A stretch of DNA of 64,000 nucleotides, taken from Nematostella vectensis (Eukaryota; Cnidaria; Anthozoa; Actiniaria; Edwardsiidae). The DNA lies in contig NC_064038.1 of NCBI RefSeq assembly GCF_932526225.1, positions 7,873,070 to 7,937,069 on the forward strand. Reading direction: 5' to 3'. The first letter of the stretch is position 1. Each line of letters begins with the position of its first letter. The notes beneath the pieces were generated by a model that worked only from the letters and a program-made list of their open reading frames with translations, was not told where the DNA came from and made no database searches. Shown piece by piece: positions 31,985 to 60,592 of the stretch. Made by a program: the position numbers and the translations under genes.

Positions 31985-34900
31985 TCAGTCGTGATCTCCA
32001 TCGCCTACATCCTCTTCCTCCTCTTCGTCACTGGACTCGCTTCCCTCTACCTCCTCACTGACATTTTGACAGGGCTCGCCTTCCTCATCGTCAGCACAAC
32101 CACAGAGATCAGTGCATGGAAGTCCCGCCTTGCGACACTGCCATCTGTTTGTCGAACACCTCTCCGTTAAACATCCGCACTTTACTAGATGGAGCACAGC
32201 ATCTGGTGCTGGCTTTAATGATGTCATCACTGGAACCCATTCATCTGTCAACCAAAGCACACGACAATTGGTTTGTATATTATTCCGCGGGCCAATGAAT
32301 GGTAAAAAAGCAATTACTGTATGTAACGAGCAATATTTACCTGCTTCCAATTTCCATCCGTAATCTGAGGGCGATGGCAGTTCCGGATTTGCCAGAATGT
32401 CTGAGTTCCACACCATACATTGGTAATGTGCGCGTTTTGTGGCTTCCCTCAGTGCTGCTAGGGTGGGCGGCAGTCTTTCTGATTCAGCTTGTTTCTTACG
32501 AAACAGGAGCCATCTCAGGTCTTTGACTTTGGTAATGCGCGTGTTGGGCTGGTAAAGCTTACACACAAGCTTTTCAATACCAGCATAGGTAGTTCCATGT
32601 GGCACATCAGAAGTTCCAAGATCTGCAAGTGCAGTAATGCTGTCTTGGTCAGCGTCGATGAAAGCTTTCCAGCATAACATATTTGCTTTCCCTTAAACAA
32701 GAAAAAAAAAAACAAAAAAAACAATGAGGATGTTGCGAGTTTGAAACAAAATACATATAACTATCTGGACATCAGTTATTTACCTGCAAAGCTCCCTGTG
32801 ACATCTGCTCCACTCCATGCATGGAATCCAGGAAGTGCTGCAGTTTTGGCAGGTCCAAGGACGCGTACGATAGGGCAAAGCTTGATCTTCCGATGGCGAC
32901 CACCTCTGCCGGTGACAAATGACGTGTCCTCGCATAACAGGGAATATCTTCGAAGGGACAACACAAAGACGCCAGTGTCGGGCGAGACTATCTCGATACT
33001 GGTGGCTCCGAAGGACGTAGCGTCGACAGCGTGTAGCAGCAACTTGGTGTCTGCTTCCTCGTGGTTGCTCTCGAGATGTGCCATATCTCTGTGAGTGGCT
33101 TGGCATCGAGTTCCCCATGCCACTACAACGTTCATCCCGGCCCCCTTTCCTTTCTCTAGTAACTTCACAGCTAGATACTCCGTCAGCTCTGATTTGGTCT
33201 TCACATGAGATAGGAGTCTCTTCATCGGAATCTTCGCAATATGTGTTGCATCTGATATCTTGTAGTAGATAGGCGCTTCTTTGCCCTGTCTTGACACTCT
33301 TGTCGCCGTCTCCAAGGATAGTGGTACATCGTACCTAAAATTTACATGACATCGTACATTAATTCGTCATTTTTTTATCTTCTATCTACATGGAACTGTA
33401 ATGACATTGATTTTATTTACCGGTGAAATACCAGTTGCAACTCGTCACTTCCATGGTACCTGTACAGGACGCGCTCTAGGAAGTGATCCGCTAATTGCGA
33501 ACAGTTCTTAATCCAAGACGGTTTGTCTAGCGCTTGCACTTCTGCCATCCCGTCAACAATAGATACCTTCATCCGAGTGCCTTCTTGGATCGGCGGATGG
33601 ATTTCAAGCTCTGCTGTGTTAGAGCTTGCACCTGTGTTAGCTACCTTCTCTAGGATAGCCATCAAGGCACTCTTACAGGAACAGTGGAGCACAGAGCCAT
33701 CTTGAGCAAACATCGACTTGGGTACCACGTTAAACTCGAATTCGCCAACAGCCTCCTTCATGTCAATTTCCGGGCGAGATTTCGCTACCAGGGACATGCG
33801 AGCGAACAAGGAGCGATCTTCCTTTAACTCGATAACCTTGGCTTTCACTCTGATTATCTTTGTGGCGCTCTTCCATGTGTCGAGTTTCCTCTTCTTCATA
33901 GGATGCCAGATGCTTTGTGTGGCTGTCGTAACTCTTTCTTCTACGAAGCGGCTAAGCAACTGAGTTCCCACAGTGCTTTGTTGACACAGGTCTTCTTTCA
34001 CCTTGTCGGGCATTACAACCTTTGTTGCGATGTTGAAGAGGTCACTGCTGTCACTGAGGAAAGGATTTGTAAAGTTCCTGATGCTTGTAGCAAGCTGTTC
34101 GATGTTCGATTCTTGGCGTGCTCGTACAGCATTGCTAAGGTCGTGGTGGTGCTTTTCCGTCTTGCCCTTTGACGTACCAGACATCTCTTTGCCTTCTCTG
34201 CCAGTCGTGCCAACTCGGGTGCGATGAGGAAGTACTTTGAGCGTGCATTTTGATTTAGCGTGATGCCAATTAGCCCTCCTGAGACCTTCATGGATCGATT
34301 AACATGCTCAAATGCATTATCTGCGCCGAGAGAACAGAATGGCACATGTGGGTTTTTGTTAACGACCCAGTTTCCTTGCCGAAATTCCTCGTATATCTCT
34401 GGATCAGACTCTTCCAGCCTGGACATCTCAGCCAAAAAGACAGGTATCATCCGAGCATAGTTCAGCATGTCATGGGCGGAGAAGTACTTCGTAAATACCT
34501 CAAGGGCTTCTAGATGGAGGGCCCAGTTGCCAGTTCGAACGGCTCGTATGAAGGTCATCATTTCCATCACCATTCTCATGTACTGTCGCACGACTTTAAA
34601 CAGCGGATACTTCTCCTTATCTTTGTCAAATGCATCCGTCTTCTCTAGCAGCTTCTGTGACTCGATGACGGAAACCAGCTTGTCGTGTGCCTCTTTAACT
34701 GCCTCCTTCGGACCATTAGCACAGACATTACTTAACTGGGTAACAGATTCTTCAAGGCTTTGGCGTGAACTTGCGTTTTCTTTGTCCGCGAAGGCTTCGT
34801 GATACATTAGGAAAAGCGCTTGTAAGGTAATCGCATGAGCTGTCTGCGCCCGCTTCACATGTTTACCGCCGAGGATCTGTTTAACCATATACCATATAAC

Positions 34901-37090
34901 TCTGACTCAATCCAGCATGTATCAATCCCGCTGTTGTCGATGTAAGAGCCAATTGCACGTAAGGCCGCCATAACAATGTGGAGCTCTCCAGGACGGAGAA
35001 TGAGATGGTTTAGGTCGCGACGGGCCATTTGGACTTTCTTTGCTGGCTGGTAAAGCCCTAGATCCAGCGAGATGACCGTTTTCCTTGTTGGGCCGACCAC
35101 TTTGACACTAATATCCTGAGCTTGCATAAGTACAGTCAGAAGTGTTGACCAATCGTGGGCAGGCGCGGCAACTAAGGGGGCTGTTACGACTCTCGTGGTT
35201 GGTATTGGTTCGGTGACCAGGGAGTTATAGGCTGACCAAACTGGGATGCTGGTGATCTTCTTTGGTTGAGGATCTTGCTCCAGGGCTGCCGTGCCGGCTT
35301 GAGCGTTGTATGCTTGGGTTCGCGTTGCATTTCTCCCCAGAATCCATGCAGCATCTCCCATCCTTGTCTGCATCGGAAGCTCTTTCACGGAAAGACTAAA
35401 CTTGAAATTTGCGGGGCCTTTGGGCTTCAATGGCGGTGCTGGGCATTCCAAGAAGCTAGTGAAGGATCTTCTATTGAGCGATGTTATAGACTTGCGTCAA
35501 CATGAACTTCGATCTTCTGATCTTGAGCCTCGGCGCGCTGGTAAATTGCCATTGCAGTTCCATGAAACGTACGTTTTCCGTCTGGCGTGTCCTCAGCGAA
35601 GTCCACGTTATCTATGACAAAAAACACATGCCGCCCTTTGACAATGTCCGGAGGGAGATAGATGCCATCGTTTTCTTCCATTCGCTGTAAGACATTCGAT
35701 TCTATCTGGGATTCTACCCTAAGCACTCGGTTATAGTCGACTGCAAGTCCAAATCCGTGAAGTAAATTGATAAGCTCTTTGCTGCGTACAGCCTGGTGTA
35801 TAGCAAGCCCTATTGCTAGCTGATGTGGCATTTCACTTCTCATTCTCGTTGTTTCAGCTTTCTTGTGCCTCACCTGGCGATCGGGTAGAAACATAGCGAC
35901 TGTGCTTTCAGTCAGACTCATGGCGCGCTTGTTTATCTCATTTGATTTTGACTCGTGTTGCAAAGAAAGATCAAATGGGCCTTGGATGACCCACCTAAAG
36001 AAGCTGACGAGTTCCCTGGGAACATTTTCATCTGTGATATCCTCGAAAGAGCCAGTAAACTCCCACTTCTTACACTTCTTGATAGACTTTCTGATAAGCG
36101 CGGCAGCATCAAAAAGTGTCTTCATCTCGTCGTCGTCTATTTCATTCTGCTCTTCTGCAATTTGAATTGCTTGATCTCTTCCAATCTTAACACTGACCCT
36201 TTCAGGCTCATTTACCCGTTTGGGCCTGTGGAAGTCAACATCAGGGATTTTATCTTTCAGTAGCTGCTTTAACGACTTGCGATGGACATTCGAATCAGGG
36301 ACGTTGTTTGCGTGAAGTATTCCTTTATACGCCGCTTGTAACTGAGATATAGGGATAATATTACCGCCACTTAAACTAATGTCAGTTACAGTCAAGAACT
36401 CAACCTTTGCAGCTATCTGTCCGGCCATTCTAACTGGGACCTCGGCTTCGGAATCAGGCTTACGCAATAAATTGCTTACGTTCGTGAACCAACAGTTGTG
36501 GTGGTATTTTATGTCAATTGAATGGGCATCATTTGATGCAATGGCAGTATTGAGCTTCACGGCGAGCTTCTCATTGCCTGATTTTGTGACAGCTTTGCGA
36601 AGCGATTCCCCTGCAGGCAGAGATCTACAGTTGTAAAACATCGATTTATAGGTTTCCGGGCCATCGCAAAAAAGCAAACTTCTTTGTTAAAAGCTGTGGT
36701 TTTAGATCGAGTAAGCTTAGGAGTTGTAGGGCTATTCGCTGGTTGCGACTTTCGCCTTGATTCATTGGGTCCAGCTAGCTCTCTCTCATACCTTATCTTT
36801 GCCCTCTTCAGCATCCCTGTATGGGCGACATCCTTGTAGCAAGAGCGGTGCCATGAGCTCTTTCCCTGGAGAGCCTCGGCTGAAATGCCATCTGGCCTAA
36901 TCCAGGCCTCTGAGTACTCCTTATTCCCATAACTGGCCCATTCTTTGAGAAAATCCAAAACTTTTTTATACGAATCTAGCGAAGGTTTGCCAACAAGACC
37001 TTCATTCTCTTTTACCTCCTGGCAAATAACACACAATTCTAGATTTGTCTCTTCAGAGTTTAGGCAAAGGGAAACATTCAAATTCGCCAT
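31985..37090 (-). pseudogene. Transposon protein, ~1650 aa, broken by four frameshifts
   Basis: Starts at 37090 (MANLNVSLCL). In order: a CVIC...HRSC zinc-binding region; a second CxxC...HHNC region; a long helical part; VFFVIDNVDFAEDTPDGK, a candidate first catalytic Asp; WIESELYG; GADNAFEHVNRSMKVSGG; then SNHEEADTKLLLHA, IEIVSPDTGVFVL and HAWSGADVTGSF, resembling the acidic motifs of XPG/FEN-type nucleases; finally a CXC-like cysteine cluster (KCGCLTERCSTNRWQC, LCGC) and an acidic tail. Two small introns near the 3' end, 33420-33335 and 32783-32692, splice in frame. Frame breaks lie near 36672 (T-run), 35490, 34887 and 34182, each explained by one missing base. The product is probably not made whole. 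SPDTG has Gly where nucleases usually have a second acidic residue. Confidence 0.75.
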
Positions 37091-37488
37091 GAAGGGTCAT
37101 GATAGTTATGTAACTACTCTAGATTGACTGGCAGATCAAAATGGTGGATCACTAAAATGATGGAAATTACCGCTGACCAAAAGTATTCATTTAGAGACTG
37201 CTGACCAGCAAAACAATTATGGAAATATCGATTCTTTTATTTAATTGAAATCAAGTTTCAACAGAACTGCAATTATGAAATATGGCGGAAATATAGAAAT
37301 CAAAGTTTGAAAAAATATATACTAATAATGCGATATTTAATCATTTTATGCAAGAGTCTCGCTTTCTTGACAAAAAGGTCAGGTGACAACAAATATTACT
37401 TTAATGTTTTTAAACATGTAAGATAATATTATTTTACAAAACTGGGCAAGCTTGTTTGAAAATAGCCTCAGATAAGAGATAGTTATGG

Positions 37489-37839
37489 GCAATATAATAT
37501 TAGAGCCTCGCTTTCGTGTAGAAGGGTCACGTGACCTCCTTACATATACTTATAGTCATAACATGTATAATACTATCCCCTAATAAATCTGAGCAAGTTT
37601 GGTGACATTTGGTTGTAAATATGTAAAGTTATCTGCAATTTAAGTCTCAGCCTCGTTTCCATGCTGGGCAATTTGAGGCCCTTCTTTAACCCCCCCTAGT
37701 AGCTTACCCAACAAGTTAAAAAATTGCCGACAACATTTTTTGTGTTCCTTAGGGTCCCCTCAGCACTTCTAGATAGGTGGCTTGTTCTCTTCACAAAAAT
37801 CCCACGGGACTTTAAACCACAACATATGCTCCCTGACTA
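37489..37839. repeat. Right terminal inverted repeat of the Academ-like element
   Basis: Inverted match of the left arm. The complementary 'agcctcg(t/c)ttcc/tcg' word occurs near 37648, 37505 and, degraded, 37357, again about 145 bp apart. Confidence 0.82.
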
Positions 37840-37842
37840 CCT

Positions 37843-40494
37843 GTAATTTCCACTGTTTGAATCTGTCAAAGTTGGTCAGTTTATGGGTTACACAGATTTT
37901 TCTAGCACTCCACCCCTCACCCCACCTGAAAAACAAAATCCCTTTGTGTTGGCCAGGTATGGAACCTGTTCCTGGAATCACATCCTATTGAGAATTCTAG
38001 CTCTGCTATCCCTTAGAATGTCTTGATTTAGTTACGGGCCAGAAATAAATTGATTTATTTTCAGAACATCATTGGTGCATTTGTTATAAATTGAAAACAT
38101 GTGTGATTTAGTTTAGAAATACTTAATTATCTGATCAAGGATAACAATTTTTATTTGATTATCCCTTTTTTCTCTCTCTTAAGGCCTCTAGAAGGCGTGT
38201 ATACGGGAAGGTGGGCAGGATGCATGCGCACCCCTGCTTGGGAGCCAGAAAGTGTGTCCATTCTTTTAAGGAATCTTCAAATACTATGCTTTTTCAATAT
38301 GATACCTATGACTGCCCACCCCCTTCAGCCAATCCTGGGTACGGGCCTGTCTTGACTTCCTCCTTACACCATTATGTATTGATAAGAATAGTATCAAGGG
38401 ACTGGGGACTAGACTATAAGGATTGAAGCTAGCTGGGGAAGGAGGGTGAGCTGCTACACATCACCAACACAAAGTAGATAAAAAGGAGATATGTTAGAAA
38501 AATAAATTTGTCTACACGTATTGTTTTAGCGGGATGATCCCACCGAATTACAAATAACATTAAAAAATAGAGCTTTGTTCATCATCGAACAAATGGGCTA
38601 TACAAGGGCATACCTGTCGACTCTAGGCGGGAGTCTCAACATTTTGGACCCCTTCTCCCGCTTTCTTCAACGTTGAGCACAAAATCTCCCGCTTTTTAAC
38701 AATTTTTTTTATTGCTTCCAAAAAATTATTCTATAGAAAATTGTCATTTTGCCTATTTTCTATTAAAATATTTAAAACAATAATTCCCTTGTGCAGCGCA
38801 ATTTATCACCCTCGTAAGATCTATAAGTGGATTTGTTTGCAAGGTCTGTGTTGTTTACCAACCCCTCCCACCCAAAAATGAATATACCCCACCCCTCCCC
38901 AAAAAAATTCTCAAGCCAAAATTCTCAATTCTCAAGAGATTTTTGGAGGTTGACAGGGGGTGTTTATCTCTGTAGAAGGGAGCATAATCTATAAGAGCGA
39001 CGTTTTTCATAGCCTGCAATGTAGACCGATAATATATGAGTATTGCGCTTAACCCATTGACTCCTGGCTTTTTTGGAGCTGAATTTACAAAAAACAGACT
39101 GAAAACAGATACCTCCCCCCCTATTCTGAGTTTTATACAGCCCGTCAAAGTCAAACACAGCTGCACCTAGTCAGCGGTATCCAAGCTTTCCAACAGTGCT
39201 TTGCGGCCCCCACTTTTAATCCCTCGTCGTTGTGCTGAAGCCAGCACAAGTTGATGGTTGCTTGCATTTATCATCAAAAATACAGCTATGAGCATATCAG
39301 GAGAGTGTCTCAGGACATCATGAAGTCTTTTGGGGCATAATTGAGTGCTTTGCTTATGGATATTTGCAAGCAAAGGTGGATTCATGATTGATTTTTTCTT
39401 GTTTGGCTTTGCCCGGATGAGAAAATAATTTTCTAATGAATCACCACAGCTCTCCTAAATGCTGTCTTTTCTGAAACCAAATTGATTCCAAAATTGTTTA
39501 CACTGCTATTCTGGGTCTGTATGACCTGGAATTGATTTGTTTGGCTTCGGGGTGAAAAGATTTATAAAAAACCATCTGACTTTGGGGAGAGGAGTGTTGA
39601 CTGGCCCTCCCCTCGTGAATTTTCCCCTGGATCTCCCAGAATGCTTTGCAATACGTAAAGATATTTTCGTGGTTGTACAATCCTTCAAGGAATGGACATT
39701 GTGTTTTGAGGCCAAGGAAATGTACCTGGAGGATCAGAATAAAGGTATCTATTTGTGTCTTGAGCTGTGTTTGCTGATCTCTCTCCCTTGTGTGGTATTT
39801 TGAGCGTTTTATTGAGAGGGGTGATTCTGCTTTTCCTCCTTGTTCGATTTGAGATTTGTCAAAGAACCTGTGCTATTATTTGGCTTAAGAGTAGATGCCA
39901 ACACCTTGGTTGGATGCATATCTGCAAGACCATTTATCCCTTAGACTGATGCCTGAGTATCTTCATCTTGTTGTGTTTATTTTGAATTTATGAATTTTTT
40001 GGGTTGTGGGTACTTCCCAAAGCCGGTACAGGCCGGTTGAGGGGTCAATGTGTTTAATATGGTAATCTATTTTCAAGGATCGAAATATTTTCAAGCAAAC
40101 CGGAACTAATAGAGGCTGCGTCTGACTGCCCGGTGAAAATTAGATTGCGTCCACCACCCCATATCCGAATTTTCTCAAGTTTCACACGGGTTTAGACGGC
40201 ATTTCGAATTAGTACTGAAACCATCAAAACCTAACCTACTTAAACCTATATTTTACCATCGAGACCGACTGTAAACACTCGATCAAAGAACACTGTAATC
40301 CGCAAAGTAATTCAAGATAAGAACCTTAATATCTTACCTTTATATAGGTTTACCAATAGCCACACAAAGTTAGCGCTATCTAGATGTTGGTCGAAAGAGG
40401 AAATAAGTTTGTTATGTCTTCTTAAACCGCCATCTTATATTTGCGTTAGTGCCAGTCCCCTTGAGTAAACCAGCCGGAAATCATTCGCTCGAGC
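37843..40494. other. Intergenic, repeat-rich, no supported gene
   Basis: Contains a hAT-type MITE end at 38331-38352 ('cctgggtacgggcctg'), C-rich low-complexity patches at 38858-38905, and short unrelated frames. Nothing is recognised as coding. Confidence 0.4.
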
Positions 40495-40497
40495 TCC

Positions 40498-40813
<316 letters not shown>

Positions 40814-41301
40814 AACTTGATTGGTATGCTTCTAAAAGGGGAGAGCAGCAGAGTACAAGTCTTCGAACGCCATCTGGACCCGTTTTCGAGCAACTTCAAT
40901 ATGGGTGTTGAAATAAATTACAGTATGTGACGTCCGATAACTTGAACTTCGATCGATCATTCAAGAAGTAAAAACATTTACTGTATCAAGCTTAACTACC
41001 TCGAGTGATCGAGGGCTGTAGTTGTCGAACTGTTTGTGTACAAAAAAACATAAATTTGATTAAGGGCATATATATGTAATTTATGCTCTCTTGATGCTGT
41101 ATAGTGTATTTTTACCTTCCATATCATTTGTAGTCAACAGACTTTACGCGCCTTATTCAAATAATCGCTGAGCGCTGACCAACCAGCAGGCGCGAGCGAC
41201 GCTTGCGCAGTTCACGGAGTCGAGGCTTGATTCGGCGTCTTGTGAGACAGAGCAAGTGGCTCCTGGTCAACCTCAGATCTACCTCCAAATAACCTGCAAA
41301 A

Positions 41302-56982
<15,681 letters not shown>

Positions 56983-59900
56983 TTCACGCGTCTGTGAATA
57001 CTTATTTTTACTACCGATTTAACTGATTTTAATTCTAACCGACCTTCAATCTTTAATAGTCGTTATTTAATTTAAATTTATGCAGTATTTGTACAGGACG
57101 CAAGGTGCAAAATTGGTACGGGAGGTATCTTTACTTTATCACCTTATGTGCTGATGAACTCGGGTCTCCTAAGAAAACACGTAGAATTTGCGATGCATGT
57201 TAAACTGTCTCATTAAGAAAACTCATGTTCGATGGTAAGTGACTGAAAGTGAAAGAAAACTAAGAAACATCGCACTCTAAACAATCTGAAGTTTACTATA
57301 GTTTCAGATGGGATACCCGCCAACCCTTAGCGGCACCGTGAGATTTTGCACTATGCGTGAGGCTTCAGTGCCTATTTTGTTGATTATGACTAAAAAACTT
57401 GCTTCTTTTTATTCCTTCTCGGTTTTACTTGCACTTAAAAAGAAAACAAATTTTCAGAAAAGAGATTAATTAGCAATAATGTTACTAAAGTATATCAGTC
57501 TGTAAGATCACGTCAATGAGTTGAATGGAAACCTCTGATGCAAGGGATCGGAAGACTTAAAATCTGTAAAACGTCCGTGTATTTTTGTACTTTTGTGATG
57601 TAATCCATACTATGCTTGTACGTACGCCATATAAGGCATCTTAGTGACGTTACGACACCACCAGCCCGTCAAAAAGAAATGAGACGGCTTACTTAACCCA
57701 TAATGCAATGGGATTCCTATAGGACGGCTTACTTAGCCCATGATGCATTGCTTTGGTGACATTTTCGATACCATCTAAATTCATAGGGAAATAAGTGACG
57801 ACGTATTATTGTACAAAGCACTTCAAAGTATAAAACAGAAAAAAAAGTAATTTTTGTTTGCTTGAACCTAAGCTTTTTCAGAAGCAACGCAAAATAGCAA
57901 CACAATGCATTATGTGTAGAATAAGGCTATATTGAAGTAATAAATAACCGTATTCTTAAGAGCAATTCTCCAATTATATTGATCTATTCAAGAATAGAAA
58001 AGTTAAGGCCGATTTATTTCTTGATGATTAAGGGCTGGTTAAGAAAACATGTTCTAGATCAGTGTAGATCTTCATTAGGGTGTAGAAAATGATGGAGAGA
58101 ATTTAGTCTAGTTTCCGTTAGATTAATTTATTCCGAAGTCGGAGTATTCTTAGAACCTTAATGTACTTGTTTTTCACAAATAGATTGTACAGATGAAGTA
58201 TTTTTAGAATAACTATGGTCTAAAGACAATTCTAACCAGGCGATAGTGCGGTATTAGTATTGTGGTATATATCTGACTTAACTTCTACCAGAACTATTTA
58301 TGCCCCCTTAATTTACAACATTTTAATTCACGAGAAGCATTCCCTTATAATTATAGGGCTTCATTATAGATGTACTTTGTGTTATTTAATAAATTGTATA
58401 AGTCCGACATGTCCATGTTTATTTATGCAGTCCAACCCATCCAATAGAATCCCAACAATCGTTTCTAGACTCCGTGCCATTCCCTAAACTACGACAATAT
58501 AAACCACGCCTGACTCCCCTCCAAGGTCGATGGGAGTGGTGTCAGACCCAAAGCTAGGGGGAGCTCGGAAGAACCACCCCACTTGATTGGTAGGTCCGCT
58601 CTGATGAAGAAAAAATTAGTACCACTTCGAGCTAGGGCAATCCACCTAAGAGAAAATGTTCCGCTAAATGGGTAAACGAACCCCCCCGCTCAAAATCCTG
58701 GCTACGGGCCTGGGTGTGCTTGTGAAGAGGATTGGTAGGAGGGGGCAGTTGTGTGCATGTGCCGGTTTGAAGGGGACAGAGTAGTGTGTGTGTTGAGAGG
58801 GCAATCGTGTGTTGGTGTTGAGAGGGCAAGGTTGTGTGTGTTGGTATGATGGAGGAGAGGTTTTGCCATTTTTGTCCCACAGGAAGGTTGTTCCAAAGCA
58901 TTTCAATTTGCATTTGGCAGGGGAGTGCCAGGTTGATGTCTACGCTTCGTAGCATACAATCTTTACCTTGTTCATTGTACCCTCCTGAAAACATTTATTG
59001 AAATTGGGTTTGTGGTTAGCTGCGGAGTGCCTGTTAAATCCCCCGTTTATGAATGCCATTACTAGACTGATAAAAGTACGAGAGGGTTATTACGAAAAAA
59101 TGGGCAGTCTATTATTTTTCCAAAGGCGTTCTTGAATTGGGGTATCAGAGAGAAAATAAACATTTCTATTAGAAATTTCTGGGGATCCGGAAGATTTTGC
59201 GGAAGTACCACAGAAGGTGGCAAAGTACAAGTACAGAGTGCAGGTATTTTTAAAGGTATTTCTCGAATTTCCCGACGAGCTTCCTACAACTCTTACTCTG
59301 AAGAAGAAAGCCCAGCAGCAAACAGACTGTGACATGCCTGTATGTATTATTGCTCAAATAATACCCGCGGGGTGATACTAAAATTTCTTAGATACTAATC
59401 AGAAACTGATCAGATACTAAACAAAAACTAATAGCATAACAAAAGTACGCGATAGTACGTCATCAGTGAAATACAATCGATGTATTCATTCCCTAATACA
59501 CCGTCCCCTGTGATGAGAAATGACAGAGAACTCCTTTGAACTGCACATGGTCTCCTCGGGGACCCAGGGCGTCGCGGAGATCGGGCACACAGGGAGCACG
59601 CGAGAAAGAGGAGGAATAGACGTCTTTCACTACCATTACCTGGTAATGCTAGTACCATTACCGCACTTGTGTTTTATACCGTGATAACACAGATGATTGA
59701 TGATGATGTAACATAGATGATTTAACAGAAATAATAATAACAACGACGACGACGACGACGATGATGATGATGATAATAATCACTAGGAATATTTGGTTGT
59801 TTCCGATAAATGTACATATTAGCAACAATATGAAATGGAATTGATTATAAAGCTTTAACTAGAAGCACTCCATTTTTATTCCTTTCTCTCTTTTTCTTTT

Positions 59901-60592
59901 TTCCCCTTCCCTTTATTTCATAGTTCATATTCGCAGGTAATTCAATTTGCGCGCGCGATGTAAACAAGCAAAATAGTGCGTTTACGCATGCGCTTTAGAG
60001 CATTTTTATCATTTTCGTAACGTTTCTGCGTTTTCGTGGGGACGGGTCGTATTAAAATGTGAACGCTTCGTGTGGCGCGGAGCTTTTTGAAAACGGAACA
60101 AAAAGGTTGCGTTTTCAAACGAAAACGGATACGGGGGTACAGGGCACAAGGCAGGGCTAGGAAAAGCGTATTGCGTGACTTACGTCGTCTTATTAGTTGG
60201 CAAAGTAGTCGAACTTGAACAAACGGAAACTACACACAAGACAATGCAGTTTGTCCCTCTCCCCCAGGCGACATATTTTCGTCAAGCGAGTACCAATGAG
60301 GTAAACGAAAATTGATAGCTGTATTATAAATCCGGGGTAAATACGCTAGCGTGTGAAAGCGGTAACAAGGGTTTTGGGGTAGTAAAGTGTGGTGTTATGA
60401 AAAGGGTTGGGGTGGGGCAGGGTAAGAGGCGAAAGGGGAAAGAGAAGGAGTGAGGGGAGGGTAGACCAGGGGAAGTAGGCTGGTCAGCGGCAATGCATCA
60501 AACACTCACAAATTTCTCGCGAGCGAAGGTTGTTTGTTGTCGATGGAAAAAAGGTTGAAAATCACGTACTAAGTGTTGGCCTTGCCCGCCAA
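56983..60592. other. FRMD 3' UTR and intergenic region
   Basis: AATAAA-like signals occur near 57940. A ~30-bp direct repeat ('gacggcttacttaacccata', then 'atgca') lies at 57683 and 57723. A hAT-type end is at 58690-58713 and a GAC/GAT microsatellite at 59744-59778. A stop-free stretch at 59160-59373 (DPEDFAEVPQKVAKYKYRV...) is not recognised. Positions 59930-60592 are GC-richer, with purine runs at 60405-60470, and probably hold the UBE2Q promoter. Confidence 0.4.

Larger units (their letters stand above)
31386..37839 (-). mobile_element. Large DNA transposon, Academ-like, 6454 bp
   Basis: Inverted arms 31386-31720 and 37489-37839 match over about 335-350 bp (for example 'gggatttttgtgaagagaac', 'agctactagggggggttaaa', 'gataactttacatattt'). 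Outermost bases are TAGTCAGGGAGCAT on both ends, flanked by CCT at 31383-31385 and at 37840-37842, a candidate 3-bp target duplication. The interior encodes one very large minus-strand protein. Long arms, a short target duplication and a protein joining zinc fingers to an XPG/FEN-like nuclease signature fit what I recall of the Academ superfamily; assignment is inference. One arm has a ~10-bp indel at its tip. Confidence 0.8.

Noticed and set aside
31880-34802. Many plus-strand frames over the transposon
   Set aside because: Shadows of the minus-strand transposon protein, whose zinc-finger and nuclease-like motifs are clear.
59160-59373. Stop-free stretch DPEDFAEVPQKVAKYKYRV... as a possible exon
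   Set aside because: Looks protein-like, but I cannot name a family and no good acceptor precedes it. It may be a decayed fragment.
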